Assembly: GCA_937988745.1 (NCBI GenBank)
Contig: CALKAR010000006.1
Coordinates: 1-31,251 of the forward strand
DNA from: an uncultured Peptococcaceae bacterium
GTDB taxonomy: Bacteria > Bacillota > Limnochordia > Darwinibacteriales > Darwinibacteriaceae
DNA length: 31,251 bases
Reading direction: 5' to 3'
Made by a program: the position numbers and the translations under genes. The notes under the pieces are model-generated. The model ran no database searches, was not told where the DNA came from, and was given only the letters and a program-made list of their open reading frames with translations. Positions 16,324 to 23,259 of the stretch are shown here, piece after piece. Numbering within the stretch: the first letter of the stretch is position 1; the number at the start of each line of letters is the position of its first letter.

Positions 16324-17480
16324 TGCAGCGAATTTATCTCGATCATGCAGCTACTACACCTGTTCGCCCTGAAGTCTTGGATGTTATGCTGCCCTATTTC
16401 ACTAATGAGTTTGGAAACGCATCCGGAGTCTACAGCTGGTCGCGTACAGCTCACCAAGCAATGGATAAAGCTAGAGACACGGTAGCACAGATTTTAGGAG
16501 CGCGGCCTGAAGAGATAGTTTTCACCGGCAGCGGCTCAGAATCAGACAATTTGGCGATCAAAGGAGCTGCCTGGGCTAATCAGCATAAAGGCAAACATAT
16601 TATTACGAGCAGTATTGAACACTTCGCTGTGCTTGAAACATGTCAGTGGTTAGAAAAGCAGGGCTTTGAGGTAACCTACCTGCCGGTAGATTCTGAGGGT
16701 TTGATTGATCCAGAGCAGGTCAAGCGAGCGCTGCGTCCTGACACGATTTTGGTCAGCATAATGCATGCTAACAACGAAGTAGGCACTATTCAACCGATCA
16801 GTGAGGTTGGAGCTTTGCTGAAGGATACGCAGGTTCTTTTCCATACCGATGCGGTGCAGACGGCAGGGGTTCTAGACATAAACGTCGATGAACTAAATGT
16901 TGACCTCCTCACCATCTCGGCTCACAAGTTCTACGGACCTAAGGGTGTAGGCGTCCTCTATGTGCGTCGAGGGACTAGCATTACGCCCCTCATTCACGGA
17001 GGAGGCCATGAGAGAAGGCGTCGAGCTGGTACAGAGAATATCGCAGGCATAGTTGGTCTTGCTAAGGCTTTGGAAATCAGCTACGATGAGCGGGATACAG
17101 AGAATACGCGGCTTCAGGCGCTCAGAGACAAGCTGATTGAAGGCCTCACCGCGATACCGCACAGTAGGCTGAACGGCAGTCAGACCAAGCGCCTTCCGAA
17201 TAATGTCAATGTGTGCTTCGAGTTTATTGAAGGAGAATCTCTCCTTTTGAATCTGGACATGAAAGGTGTGGCCGCATCCAGCGGATCTGCCTGCACATCT
17301 GGGTCGCTTGACCCATCCCATGTGCTGTTAGCAATGGGATTGTCACATGAGATAGCGCACGGCTCTCTGCGCCTCACACTGGGGCGGGACACAACAGAAG
17401 CGGACATTGATTACGTACTGCAGGAAATTCCCCCAATTGTGGAACGCCTGCGGGCCATGTCGCCCTTATACCGTGGATAG
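16323..17480 (+). CDS. iscS: Cysteine desulfurase IscS/NifS
   Basis: A PLP enzyme that takes sulfur from cysteine and passes it to IscU for Fe-S clusters and possibly to tRNA thiolation. It has 385 residues. It shows DHAATTP (8-14), the PLP-binding lysine K202 in SAHKFYGPKG, and the catalytic C324 in the mobile loop SSGSACTSGS. That loop length fits group I (IscS/NifS-like) enzymes. ATG 16323 overlaps the regulator's stop codon (TGATG) and follows GAGGAGG. The open frame extends upstream to 16158, but that part lies inside the regulator gene. iscU follows 11 bases later. mnmA, which often sits beside this gene in Bacillota, is not present here. Confidence 0.95.
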   Translation: MQRIYLDHAATTPVRPEVLDVMLPYFTNEFGNASGVYSWSRTAHQAMDKARDTVAQILGARPEEIVFTGSGSESDNLAIKGAAWANQHKGKHIITSSIEHFAVLETCQWLEKQGFEVTYLPVDSEGLIDPEQVKRALRPDTILVSIMHANNEVGTIQPISEVGALLKDTQVLFHTDAVQTAGVLDINVDELNVDLLTISAHKFYGPKGVGVLYVRRGTSITPLIHGGGHERRRRAGTENIAGIVGLAKALEISYDERDTENTRLQALRDKLIEGLTAIPHSRLNGSQTKRLPNNVNVCFEFIEGESLLLNLDMKGVAASSGSACTSGSLDPSHVLLAMGLSHEIAHGSLRLTLGRDTTEADIDYVLQEIPPIVERLRAMSPLYRG

Positions 17481-17491
17481 GAGGAGTCCTT

Positions 17492-17860
17492 ATGTATTCT
17501 GAAAAAGTAATGGATCATTTTCAAAATCCCCGCAATGTAGGTGAAATCGCTGATGCCAGCGGAATCGGTGAGGTTGGCAATGCCCGCTGTGGCGATATAA
17601 TGAAGATATGGATTAAAGTAGAAGACAATATAATTAAAGATATAAAATTCAAGACCTTTGGCTGCGGTGCTGCGATTGCGACATCCAGCATCATCACAGA
17701 GCTAGCCATGGGTAAAACACTTGAAGAAGCTGAACAGATTACAAACAAAGCAGTAGCTGAAGCTTTAGATGGGCTTCCACCTGTTAAGATGCACTGCTCG
17801 AACTTAGCAGCTGATGCTCTGCGGGATGCTATTGCTGACTATCGGAAGAGAAATGGGTAA
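17492..17860 (+). CDS. iscU: Iron-sulfur cluster scaffold IscU/NifU N-terminal type
   Basis: A scaffold on which IscS-derived sulfur and iron are built into 2Fe-2S or 4Fe-4S clusters. Its 122 residues match IscU length. The three ligand cysteines are C33 (NARCGD), C58 (FGCGAA) and C102 (MHCSNLA), with the conserved D35. The usual GNPxCGD reads GNARCGD, with alanine in place of proline, as in the clostridial/NifU-like group. There is no SufU-type insertion, so it is IscU-like rather than SufU-like. GGAGGAG (17480-17486) overlaps the iscS stop. A strong terminator follows at 17866, ending the unit. Confidence 0.95.
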   Translation: MYSEKVMDHFQNPRNVGEIADASGIGEVGNARCGDIMKIWIKVEDNIIKDIKFKTFGCGAAIATSSIITELAMGKTLEEAEQITNKAVAEALDGLPPVKMHCSNLAADALRDAIADYRKRNG

Positions 17861-17865
17861 ATAAT

Positions 17866-17899
17866 ACCGCGATCCCAAAAGGGGTCGCGGTGTTTTTTT
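17866..17899 (+). terminator. Rho-independent terminator after iscU
   Basis: ACCGCGATCCC (17866-17876) pairs with GGGGTCGCGGT (17881-17891), 11 bp with one T-G wobble, across an AAAA loop, followed by G and seven T. It sits 5 bases after the iscU stop codon and is among the strongest hairpins in the window. Confidence 0.93.
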
Positions 17900-17934
17900 G
17901 CTTTCCTTGGGTAAGCTAACGTTGAGGTGATTCT

Positions 17935-18111
17935 ATGACCAGCACACGCAGCATCATATTCGCTGGCATCGTCGGAATGGCACTGGGTATCTATGTAGGG
18001 ACAGTTATGCAGAGAAGCCCAGCACCACGACAGCTCCGCATGACCGGTCTTAATCTCCTGAATCGAGCCAGGGGAGTAGTGCAGGATGGAGTTAGTGCGT
18101 GGATGGATTAG
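17935..18111 (+). CDS. Small single-pass membrane protein, function unknown
   Basis: A 58-residue open frame starting ATG at 17935, with GAGGTGA (17923-17929) 5 bases upstream. The N-terminal part (residues 6-25, SIIFAGIVGMALGIYVGTVM) is a glycine-containing hydrophobic segment. It is followed by a basic stretch (QRSPAPRQLRM) and an amphipathic tail ending SAWMD. Small proteins of this general design (YtxH-like) are common in Bacillota, but I cannot assign a family. It stands 9 bases before the AI-2E family transporter and directly after the isc terminator, so it is probably the first gene of the transporter's unit. Evidence for coding is the ribosome site, the good fit to the gap and the membrane segment; no homologue is claimed. 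Confidence 0.66.
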   Translation: MTSTRSIIFAGIVGMALGIYVGTVMQRSPAPRQLRMTGLNLLNRARGVVQDGVSAWMD

Positions 18112-18120
18112 TGGTAGGAC

Positions 18121-19137
18121 GTGAAACGCAGTTTTTGGATGGTCGTAGTCCTTGCGGCCCTCACCTATTTTGTCATCAGGATCAGGGTAGTTCTGACCCC
18201 ATTCTTACTTGCCGCGGTGATCGCGTACATTCTTTATCCAGTAGTTCAGCTGTTTGAGCAGCGCTTTGTACCGCGCCCAGCTGCCATCCTGATTGTTTAT
18301 GCTCTGATCGGAGTGGTGCTGGGCGTCGTCTTTTGGATTATGCTGCCGCAGTTGGCCAGCCAGATCGATGAGATTATCTCTATGATTCCTTCCCAAGCAG
18401 AAAAACTCGAAGACTTGGGCCAAGGTGCTATGCGCCGGCTCGAGCGAATAACTCTGCCGCGGGTAGGACAGGAAATCGCCGCCACGCTTACGCAGAGGGC
18501 ACAGCTTCTCTTAGAAGATTTGGCGGGTAGATTAGCCCAAGGCCTCCTTGGTTTTATCAGCCATCTGCTTGGGTTTTTCTTGTCGCCAATTTTAGCGTTC
18601 TATCTACTGCGTGACCATGAAGAAATGCGGGAGCGCCTCTTTCTCTACATCCCCATGCAGTACCGCAGTCAGGTGAGAAATGTCCTCCGAGAAATCAACC
18701 GCGCCCTAAACGGCTTCTTCCGTGGGCAGCTTCTGATTTCCACGATTGTCGGTGCAGTTATTTACCTTGGACTTACTATTCTACGGGTGCGCTATGCCCT
18801 TTTCATCGGGTTCATCGCCGGATTATTTGATTTGATCCCATACTTTGGACCGATCATGGGTTTTATTCCAGCGGCAGCTTTTGCCCTGCTGCGCTCGCCA
18901 ATTTCGGTGGTTTGGGTGCTTGTGATTTTTGTCTTGGCAAACCAACTAGAAAGCAGTATTATTGCCCCTAAAATCATCGGCGATCGAGTCGGCCTTCATC
19001 CCCTGGCGGTGATCTTTGCGGTGATGGTCGGCGGTGAACTGATGGGGGTCATGGGCATGCTAGTTGCCGTTCCCGCCGCATCCATAGTGCGAGTTCTGCT
19101 GCAGTACTTCTTGGTAAGCCGAAATATCGCAGAATAG
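18121..19137 (+). CDS. AI-2E family transporter (YrrI-like)
   Basis: An integral membrane protein of 338 residues with about seven or eight membrane segments. The family's central soluble stretch (about 75-135, IDEIISMIPSQAEKLEDLG onward) and the C-terminal signature NQLESSIIAPKIIGDRVGLHPL (in two pieces: NQLESSIIAPKI, GDRVGLHP) are visible. Members include the autoinducer-2 exporter TqsA, sodium/proton antiporters and many of unknown substrate, so no substrate is assigned. The start is GTG 18121; the ribosome site is weak (GTGGTAGG). Its place just before alaS matches yrrI of B. subtilis. The 58-residue gene upstream is likely co-transcribed. Confidence 0.9.
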   Translation: MKRSFWMVVVLAALTYFVIRIRVVLTPFLLAAVIAYILYPVVQLFEQRFVPRPAAILIVYALIGVVLGVVFWIMLPQLASQIDEIISMIPSQAEKLEDLGQGAMRRLERITLPRVGQEIAATLTQRAQLLLEDLAGRLAQGLLGFISHLLGFFLSPILAFYLLRDHEEMRERLFLYIPMQYRSQVRNVLREINRALNGFFRGQLLISTIVGAVIYLGLTILRVRYALFIGFIAGLFDLIPYFGPIMGFIPAAAFALLRSPISVVWVLVIFVLANQLESSIIAPKIIGDRVGLHPLAVIFAVMVGGELMGVMGMLVAVPAASIVRVLLQYFLVSRNIAE

Positions 19138-19169
19138 CTTCTGCAGAGTCTTGCAGCGCCGCTCTTATG

Positions 19170-19198
19170 TTGACAACCTTCCCCCTATTCGATAAGAT
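19170..19198 (+). promoter_or_regulatory. Sigma-A type promoter for alaS
   Basis: TTGACA (19170-19175) is followed after 17 bases by TAAGAT (19193-19198). Transcription would begin near 19205, leaving a leader of about 50 bases. That is too short for a T-box, so no tRNA-Ala-sensing leader is present. Confidence 0.66.
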
Positions 19199-19228
19199 CA
19201 AACAATGAGGGTTATATTGGTTGGAATA

Positions 19229-19254
19229 GGAGGGAACCGCTGTCAGCGGGCGCT
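19229..19254 (+). promoter_or_regulatory. Unusually distant alaS ribosome site with an intervening hairpin
   Basis: AGGAGGGA (about 19229-19236) is the only good ribosome site, yet the ATG at 19255 is 18 bases further on. The gap holds a small hairpin, CCGCT (19237-19241) with AGCGG (19245-19249) and a 3-base loop. Folding would bring the site to about the normal distance. A CTG start at 19240 in the same frame is the alternative, but it adds five residues atypical for AlaRS. Confidence 0.5.
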
Positions 19255-21900
19255 ATGAAATACCGTTCAGTAGATGAAATTCGTACGATGTATCTTAAGT
19301 TTTTCGAGGGAAAGCAGCATAAGATTCTTCCCAGCGCATCATTAATCCCCCATGGAGATCCAACACTGTTATTAACTGTCGCGGGCATGGTGCCCTTTAA
19401 GCGCTATTTCCTAGGCTTAGAGAAACCAGAATCCACCCGCGTTGCCACATGTCAGCGGTGTATCCGCACTGGTGACATAGAGAATGTGGGCATGACGGAT
19501 CGCCATGGGACATTTTTTGAAATGCTGGGGAATTTCTCTTTTGGAGACTATTTCAAGAGAGAGGCCATCACTTGGGCTTGGGAATTCGTAACCGAGCATC
19601 TTGAGTTCCCAGTAGATAAGCTGTGGGTCAGCATCTTCCACGAAGATGATGAGGCTTTTGAGATCTGGAATAAAGAAGTCGGAGTTCCGGCAGAGCGTAT
19701 TGTACGTTTAGGCAAGGAAGACAACTTCTGGGAAACCGGTCACGGACCCTGCGGACCGTGCTCTGAGATTCACATCGACCGTGGCCCTGAATTCGGGTGC
19801 GGTGATCCAGACTGTAAACCGGGTTGCGAATGTGAACGTTTCTTAGAGTTCTGGAATCTTGTTTTTGTGCAGTTCCATCAAGAAGGCGATACTTATACAC
19901 CACTCGAGAATCCCAGCATCGACACGGGTATGGGATTGGAGCGTGTTGCTACTTTACTCCAAGGTACAACTAGTATTTTTGAAATCGACAGCATGCGGCC
20001 AATCGTCGATGGTATCGGTAGAATCGCTGGTAAAGAATATGGTGTAGACGAAAAGGCAGATGTATCGCTGCGTGTGATCGCAGATCATCTCAGAGCCGTT
20101 GCGTTCCTGGTGATGGATGGCGTTCTGCCCAGCAACGAAGGACGCGGCTATGTGCTCCGGCGTCTCATCCGCCGAGCAATCCGTCATGGCCGTCTCTTGG
20201 GAATTAACAGGCCTTTCTTGAACGAGGGTATCGATCTCGTAGTGGAACAAATGAATAAGGCTTACCCTGAAATTGAAGGACGCCTCGACTATATCAAACG
20301 TGTAGTAGGGCTTGAAGAAGAACGCTTCAGCCAGACACTTGACCAGGGTATGCATCTCCTGAAGCAGCTGGTGGAGAAAGCTCGCAAAGATGGTAAAGAC
20401 GTGATCAGTGGGAAAGATGCATTCCAGCTGTATGATACCTTTGGATTTCCCTTGGAGCTGACCACTGAAATCTTAGCTGAGCAGGGACTAGAGGTTGATC
20501 GAGCTGAGTTCGAAGCAGCCATGGAAGCTCAGCGTGAAAGAGCCCGTGCTGCCCGTGGTGAACAGGGTTACCTAGACAGCACTTTAGAAGTATTCAACGA
20601 TATCGCTGGTACCGTTGAAAGCCGCTTCTCTGGTTATGAGAAAACGGTCGATCAAGGCCGCATTGTGGCCCTGCTTAAAGACAATGAGTCCGTAGATCAA
20701 GCAGAAGCAGGCGCTGCTGTCGCCGTTGTCCTTGATGCAACTCCTTTCTATGCTGAGAGTGGTGGACAGGTAGCGGATACAGGATGGATTACAACCGAGG
20801 CTGGTAAAGTCCAGGTTGAAGACGTGCAGAAGCCCGTCGAAGGCCTGATCGTACACAAGGGTAAGGTAGTAGAGGGTATCATCCAAGTTGGAGCAGAGGC
20901 TACTGCCGAGATCGGTGAAGATAAGCGCCGTGACACTGCACGCCACCATACGGCTACACATCTGCTTCATAAAGCACTCAAAGATGTCTTGGGCGATCAT
21001 GTCAACCAAGCGGGCTCCTACGTAGGCCCTGACCGGCTGCGTTTCGACTTTACTCACTTTGAGGCGCTTAACGCCGACACTCTCCAAAAGATCGAGGACC
21101 AGGTAAATGCGGCAATCCTTGCAAATTATCCTGTTCAGGCTGAAGTTAAGAGTATCGAAGAAGCCCAGGCCGAAGGCGCAGTCGCCCTATTCGGCGAAAA
21201 ATATGGTTCTGTTGTTCGCGTAATCCGCATCGGCGAATATTCCTTAGAGCTGTGCGGTGGTACGCACGTTTCGGCGACAGGAGAGATCGGTATGCTGCGC
21301 ATTATTTCTGAAGGAAGCGTGGCTGCAGGCGTTAGGCGTATCGAGGCGGTAGCCGGAACTCAGGCATTGGCTTATGCAAGAAGCAGAGAAGATCTGCTGC
21401 AGCGTATCGGTGCGGCTGTTGGCTCTGCAAATATAGAAGAACTTCCTAACCACGTCAGCCGTTTGGTACAGCATGTTAAGGAACTCGAAAAGGAAATCAG
21501 TACCCTGAAAGGCAAAGCTATCTCCGCTATGTCCGATGATTTGATCAGTAAAGCTGAGGACGTAGAAGGAGTTAAGGTATTGGTTACAGAAGTACCAAGC
21601 GTAAGTTCTGAAGAATTGCGCGAAATGGGTGACAAGCTCCGCGATAAGCTGGGTAATGCCGCTGTTGTGCTGGGGACTCGCACAGGCGACAAGGTTCTGT
21701 TCTTGAGCATGATTACCAAGTCCCTCACGAAGGATGGACTGCATGCAGGTAAGGTTGTTCAGAAGGCAGCCCAAGTATGCGGCGGTGGCGGTGGCGGTCG
21801 CCCAGATATGGCTCAAGCAGGGGGACGGCTCCCAGAAAAGCTGTCCGAAGCTTTAGATGAAGCTAAGGAGGTCCTGATTGCTCAGATAAAGGGAATGTAG
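19255..21900 (+). CDS. alaS: Alanyl-tRNA synthetase
   Basis: Charges tRNA-Ala and edits Ser- and Gly-tRNA-Ala. It has 881 residues, the full bacterial length. The N-terminal catalytic domain shows FFEGKQHKILPSASLIP and FFEMLGNFSFGDYFK. The editing domain has the zinc/active-site set H565-X3-H569 (HHTATHLLH) and C667-X3-H671 (CGGTH). The C-Ala domain ends with CGGGGGGRPDMAQAGG. It begins with the family-typical KYRSVDEIRTMYLKFF. It has a promoter of its own at 19170 and an odd ribosome-site spacing (described separately). ireB follows after 33 bases. The position before ireB is conserved in Bacillota. Confidence 0.97.
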   Translation: MKYRSVDEIRTMYLKFFEGKQHKILPSASLIPHGDPTLLLTVAGMVPFKRYFLGLEKPESTRVATCQRCIRTGDIENVGMTDRHGTFFEMLGNFSFGDYFKREAITWAWEFVTEHLEFPVDKLWVSIFHEDDEAFEIWNKEVGVPAERIVRLGKEDNFWETGHGPCGPCSEIHIDRGPEFGCGDPDCKPGCECERFLEFWNLVFVQFHQEGDTYTPLENPSIDTGMGLERVATLLQGTTSIFEIDSMRPIVDGIGRIAGKEYGVDEKADVSLRVIADHLRAVAFLVMDGVLPSNEGRGYVLRRLIRRAIRHGRLLGINRPFLNEGIDLVVEQMNKAYPEIEGRLDYIKRVVGLEEERFSQTLDQGMHLLKQLVEKARKDGKDVISGKDAFQLYDTFGFPLELTTEILAEQGLEVDRAEFEAAMEAQRERARAARGEQGYLDSTLEVFNDIAGTVESRFSGYEKTVDQGRIVALLKDNESVDQAEAGAAVAVVLDATPFYAESGGQVADTGWITTEAGKVQVEDVQKPVEGLIVHKGKVVEGIIQVGAEATAEIGEDKRRDTARHHTATHLLHKALKDVLGDHVNQAGSYVGPDRLRFDFTHFEALNADTLQKIEDQVNAAILANYPVQAEVKSIEEAQAEGAVALFGEKYGSVVRVIRIGEYSLELCGGTHVSATGEIGMLRIISEGSVAAGVRRIEAVAGTQALAYARSREDLLQRIGAAVGSANIEELPNHVSRLVQHVKELEKEISTLKGKAISAMSDDLISKAEDVEGVKVLVTEVPSVSSEELREMGDKLRDKLGNAAVVLGTRTGDKVLFLSMITKSLTKDGLHAGKVVQKAAQVCGGGGGGRPDMAQAGGRLPEKLSEALDEAKEVLIAQIKGM

Positions 21901-21933
21901 TGATATCCGACGAAGAACGTCAGGAGCATAGAA

Positions 21934-22206
21934 ATGGGGGGGCTTGCCATGACAGAGTCGCATGAGAAGACTGCACTGTTTCGTTCAGCACAGTTCGAGC
22001 AGGAAACTTCTGTCCGAGACGTGCTCCGCCAAGTATATGATGCACTGCAAGAGAAGGGATACAATCCCGTTGGCCAGATTGTTGGTTACTTGATGTCAGG
22101 GGATCCAACCTTTATCACGAGTCACCGAAATGCACGCACTCTAATAACAGCAATCGAACGGGATGTCATTCTCGAAGAGCTGATTAAGGAATATCTGCAG
22201 AGATAG
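21934..22206 (+). CDS. ireB: IreB family regulatory phosphoprotein (UPF0297)
   Basis: A small protein, known in enterococci as a target of the IreK/PrkC serine/threonine kinase and tied to cell-wall stress and cephalosporin tolerance. The core reads VYDALQEKGYNPVGQIVGYLMSGDP in two parts (VYDALQEKGYNP, QIVGYLMSGDP), followed by HRNARTLI and ERDVILEELIKEYL, a clear family match. The start is ambiguous. ATG 21934 has AGGAG 7 bases ahead (90 residues). ATG 21949, with a G-run before it, gives 85 residues and an N-terminus closer to relatives. N-terminal threonines, which are the phosphorylation sites in E. faecalis, are present. It is followed by a strong terminator. Confidence 0.93.
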   Translation: MGGLAMTESHEKTALFRSAQFEQETSVRDVLRQVYDALQEKGYNPVGQIVGYLMSGDPTFITSHRNARTLITAIERDVILEELIKEYLQR

Positions 22207-22208
22207 AG

Positions 22209-22238
22209 AAAAAGGATCACCCGGCGGTGATCCTTTTT
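22209..22238 (+). terminator. Rho-independent terminator after ireB
   Basis: GGATCACC (22214-22221) pairs with GGTGATCC (22226-22233) over a CGGC loop, extended by A5 (22209-22213) and T5 (22234-22238) to 13 bp. It lies directly after the ireB stop and, because it is symmetric, may work in both directions. Confidence 0.9.
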
Positions 22239-22251
22239 CGTATGCCTAATA

Positions 22252-22326
22252 ATTGCGTATCTTGGATTTATCTAAGGAAAGATAGAGCAGATTCCTGTAT
22301 AATTATTATGTGAAAGAGTACGCAAT
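22252..22326 (+). promoter_or_regulatory. Possible degV promoter flanked by an 8-bp inverted repeat
   Basis: A perfect TATAAT lies at 22298-22303, about 50 bases before the degV ATG, but no convincing -35 box is found at the right distance. ATTGCGTA (22252-22259) and its exact reverse complement TACGCAAT (22319-22326) flank it. The repeat could be a chance match or the two halves of a looped operator. Confidence 0.35.
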
Positions 22327-22353
22327 AACGGAAAGCGAAGGGGAGAAACTGTT

Positions 22354-23193
22354 ATGATAGGTATTAGTTCGGACAGCACCTGCGACTTGTCTCCGGAACT
22401 TATTGCCAAGTATGGAATTCATATTATTTCTCTAAGCATAGTCATGGGCGATAAGGTTTTCAAGGATGGACAGGACATAACGCCGGCGGAATTGTTCCGT
22501 TATGTTGATGAGCATGGTGAAATCTGTCAAACAGCAGCAGTGAATTTGTATGAGTATGTGGAGCATTTCCAGCGACTGCGTGAAAAGTACGATTCTGTCG
22601 TGCACATTAGTCTAGGCTCAGGTTTTTCGTCGTCGCACCAGAATGCGAAGTTGGCGGCTCTCGAGGTTCCAGGCGTATACGTTGTCGATTCACACAACTT
22701 GTCGACTGGTACAGGCCTCTTGGTTCTGCAGGCTGCGGAGCTCGTACAGCAGGGTCTTCCTGCGGAGGAAGTGGCCCGCATTTTGCAGGAAGATGCAGCA
22801 AAAGTTGAAGCAAGTTTTGTGCTGGATCGTTTAGATTATATGGCCCGAGGCGGGCGCTGTTCAGCTATTACAGCTCAAGGGGCTCGTCTATTGAAACTGC
22901 GGCCCAGCATTGAAGTGGTTGATGGTAAGATGGTTGTAGGCCGTAAATTCCGTGGTAAACTGGAAAAATGTCTACTGGATTATGTGGAAGCACGGCTGGC
23001 AGGCCGCACCGACCTTGATCTGACACGCATTTTTGTTACCCATTCGGGCTGCTCTGAAGAAATTGTAGAGGCTGTTAAGGAAAAGGTTTTGGAGCTGGCC
23101 CCCTTTGAAGAAGTCTTGATCACAACCGCAGGCTGTACTATTTCTAATCACTGCGGCCCAAACACGTTAGGCATTCTCTTTAAATCGGCATAA
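22354..23193 (+). CDS. DegV family fatty-acid-binding protein
   Basis: A soluble two-domain protein, 279 residues, that binds one fatty acid. Relatives (FakB) present it to the FakA kinase for phosphorylation and entry into phospholipid synthesis. Visible motifs are SSDSTCDLS near the N-terminus, HISLGSGFSSSHQNA (about 86-100), a VLDRLDYMARGGR segment (about 157-169) and the C-terminal HCGPNTLGI (about 267-275). The ATG follows AAGGGGAGAA (22338-22347). The fakA partner is not in the window. It lies between ireB and the FtsA-like gene and is followed by a strong hairpin. Confidence 0.9.
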   Translation: MIGISSDSTCDLSPELIAKYGIHIISLSIVMGDKVFKDGQDITPAELFRYVDEHGEICQTAAVNLYEYVEHFQRLREKYDSVVHISLGSGFSSSHQNAKLAALEVPGVYVVDSHNLSTGTGLLVLQAAELVQQGLPAEEVARILQEDAAKVEASFVLDRLDYMARGGRCSAITAQGARLLKLRPSIEVVDGKMVVGRKFRGKLEKCLLDYVEARLAGRTDLDLTRIFVTHSGCSEEIVEAVKEKVLELAPFEEVLITTAGCTISNHCGPNTLGILFKSA

Positions 23194-23210
23194 TTCTATT
23201 TGGAAGGAAT

Positions 23211-23259
23211 CCCCTTTGGCACTGCCGAATAGGTAAGCAGTTGCCGAGGGGGTTTATTT
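23211..23259 (+). terminator. Strong hairpin after degV whose 3' arm holds the next gene's ribosome site
   Basis: CCCCTTTGGCACTGC (23211-23225) pairs with GCAGTTGCCGAGGGG (23237-23252), about 15 bp including two G-T wobbles and one bulged T, followed by TTTATTT. It resembles a terminator with a weak T-tract. The same 3' arm contains GAGGGGG, the ribosome site 7 bases before the FtsA-like ATG at 23260. The hairpin would therefore hide that site when folded. It could be a terminator, a translational brake, or both. Confidence 0.62.
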
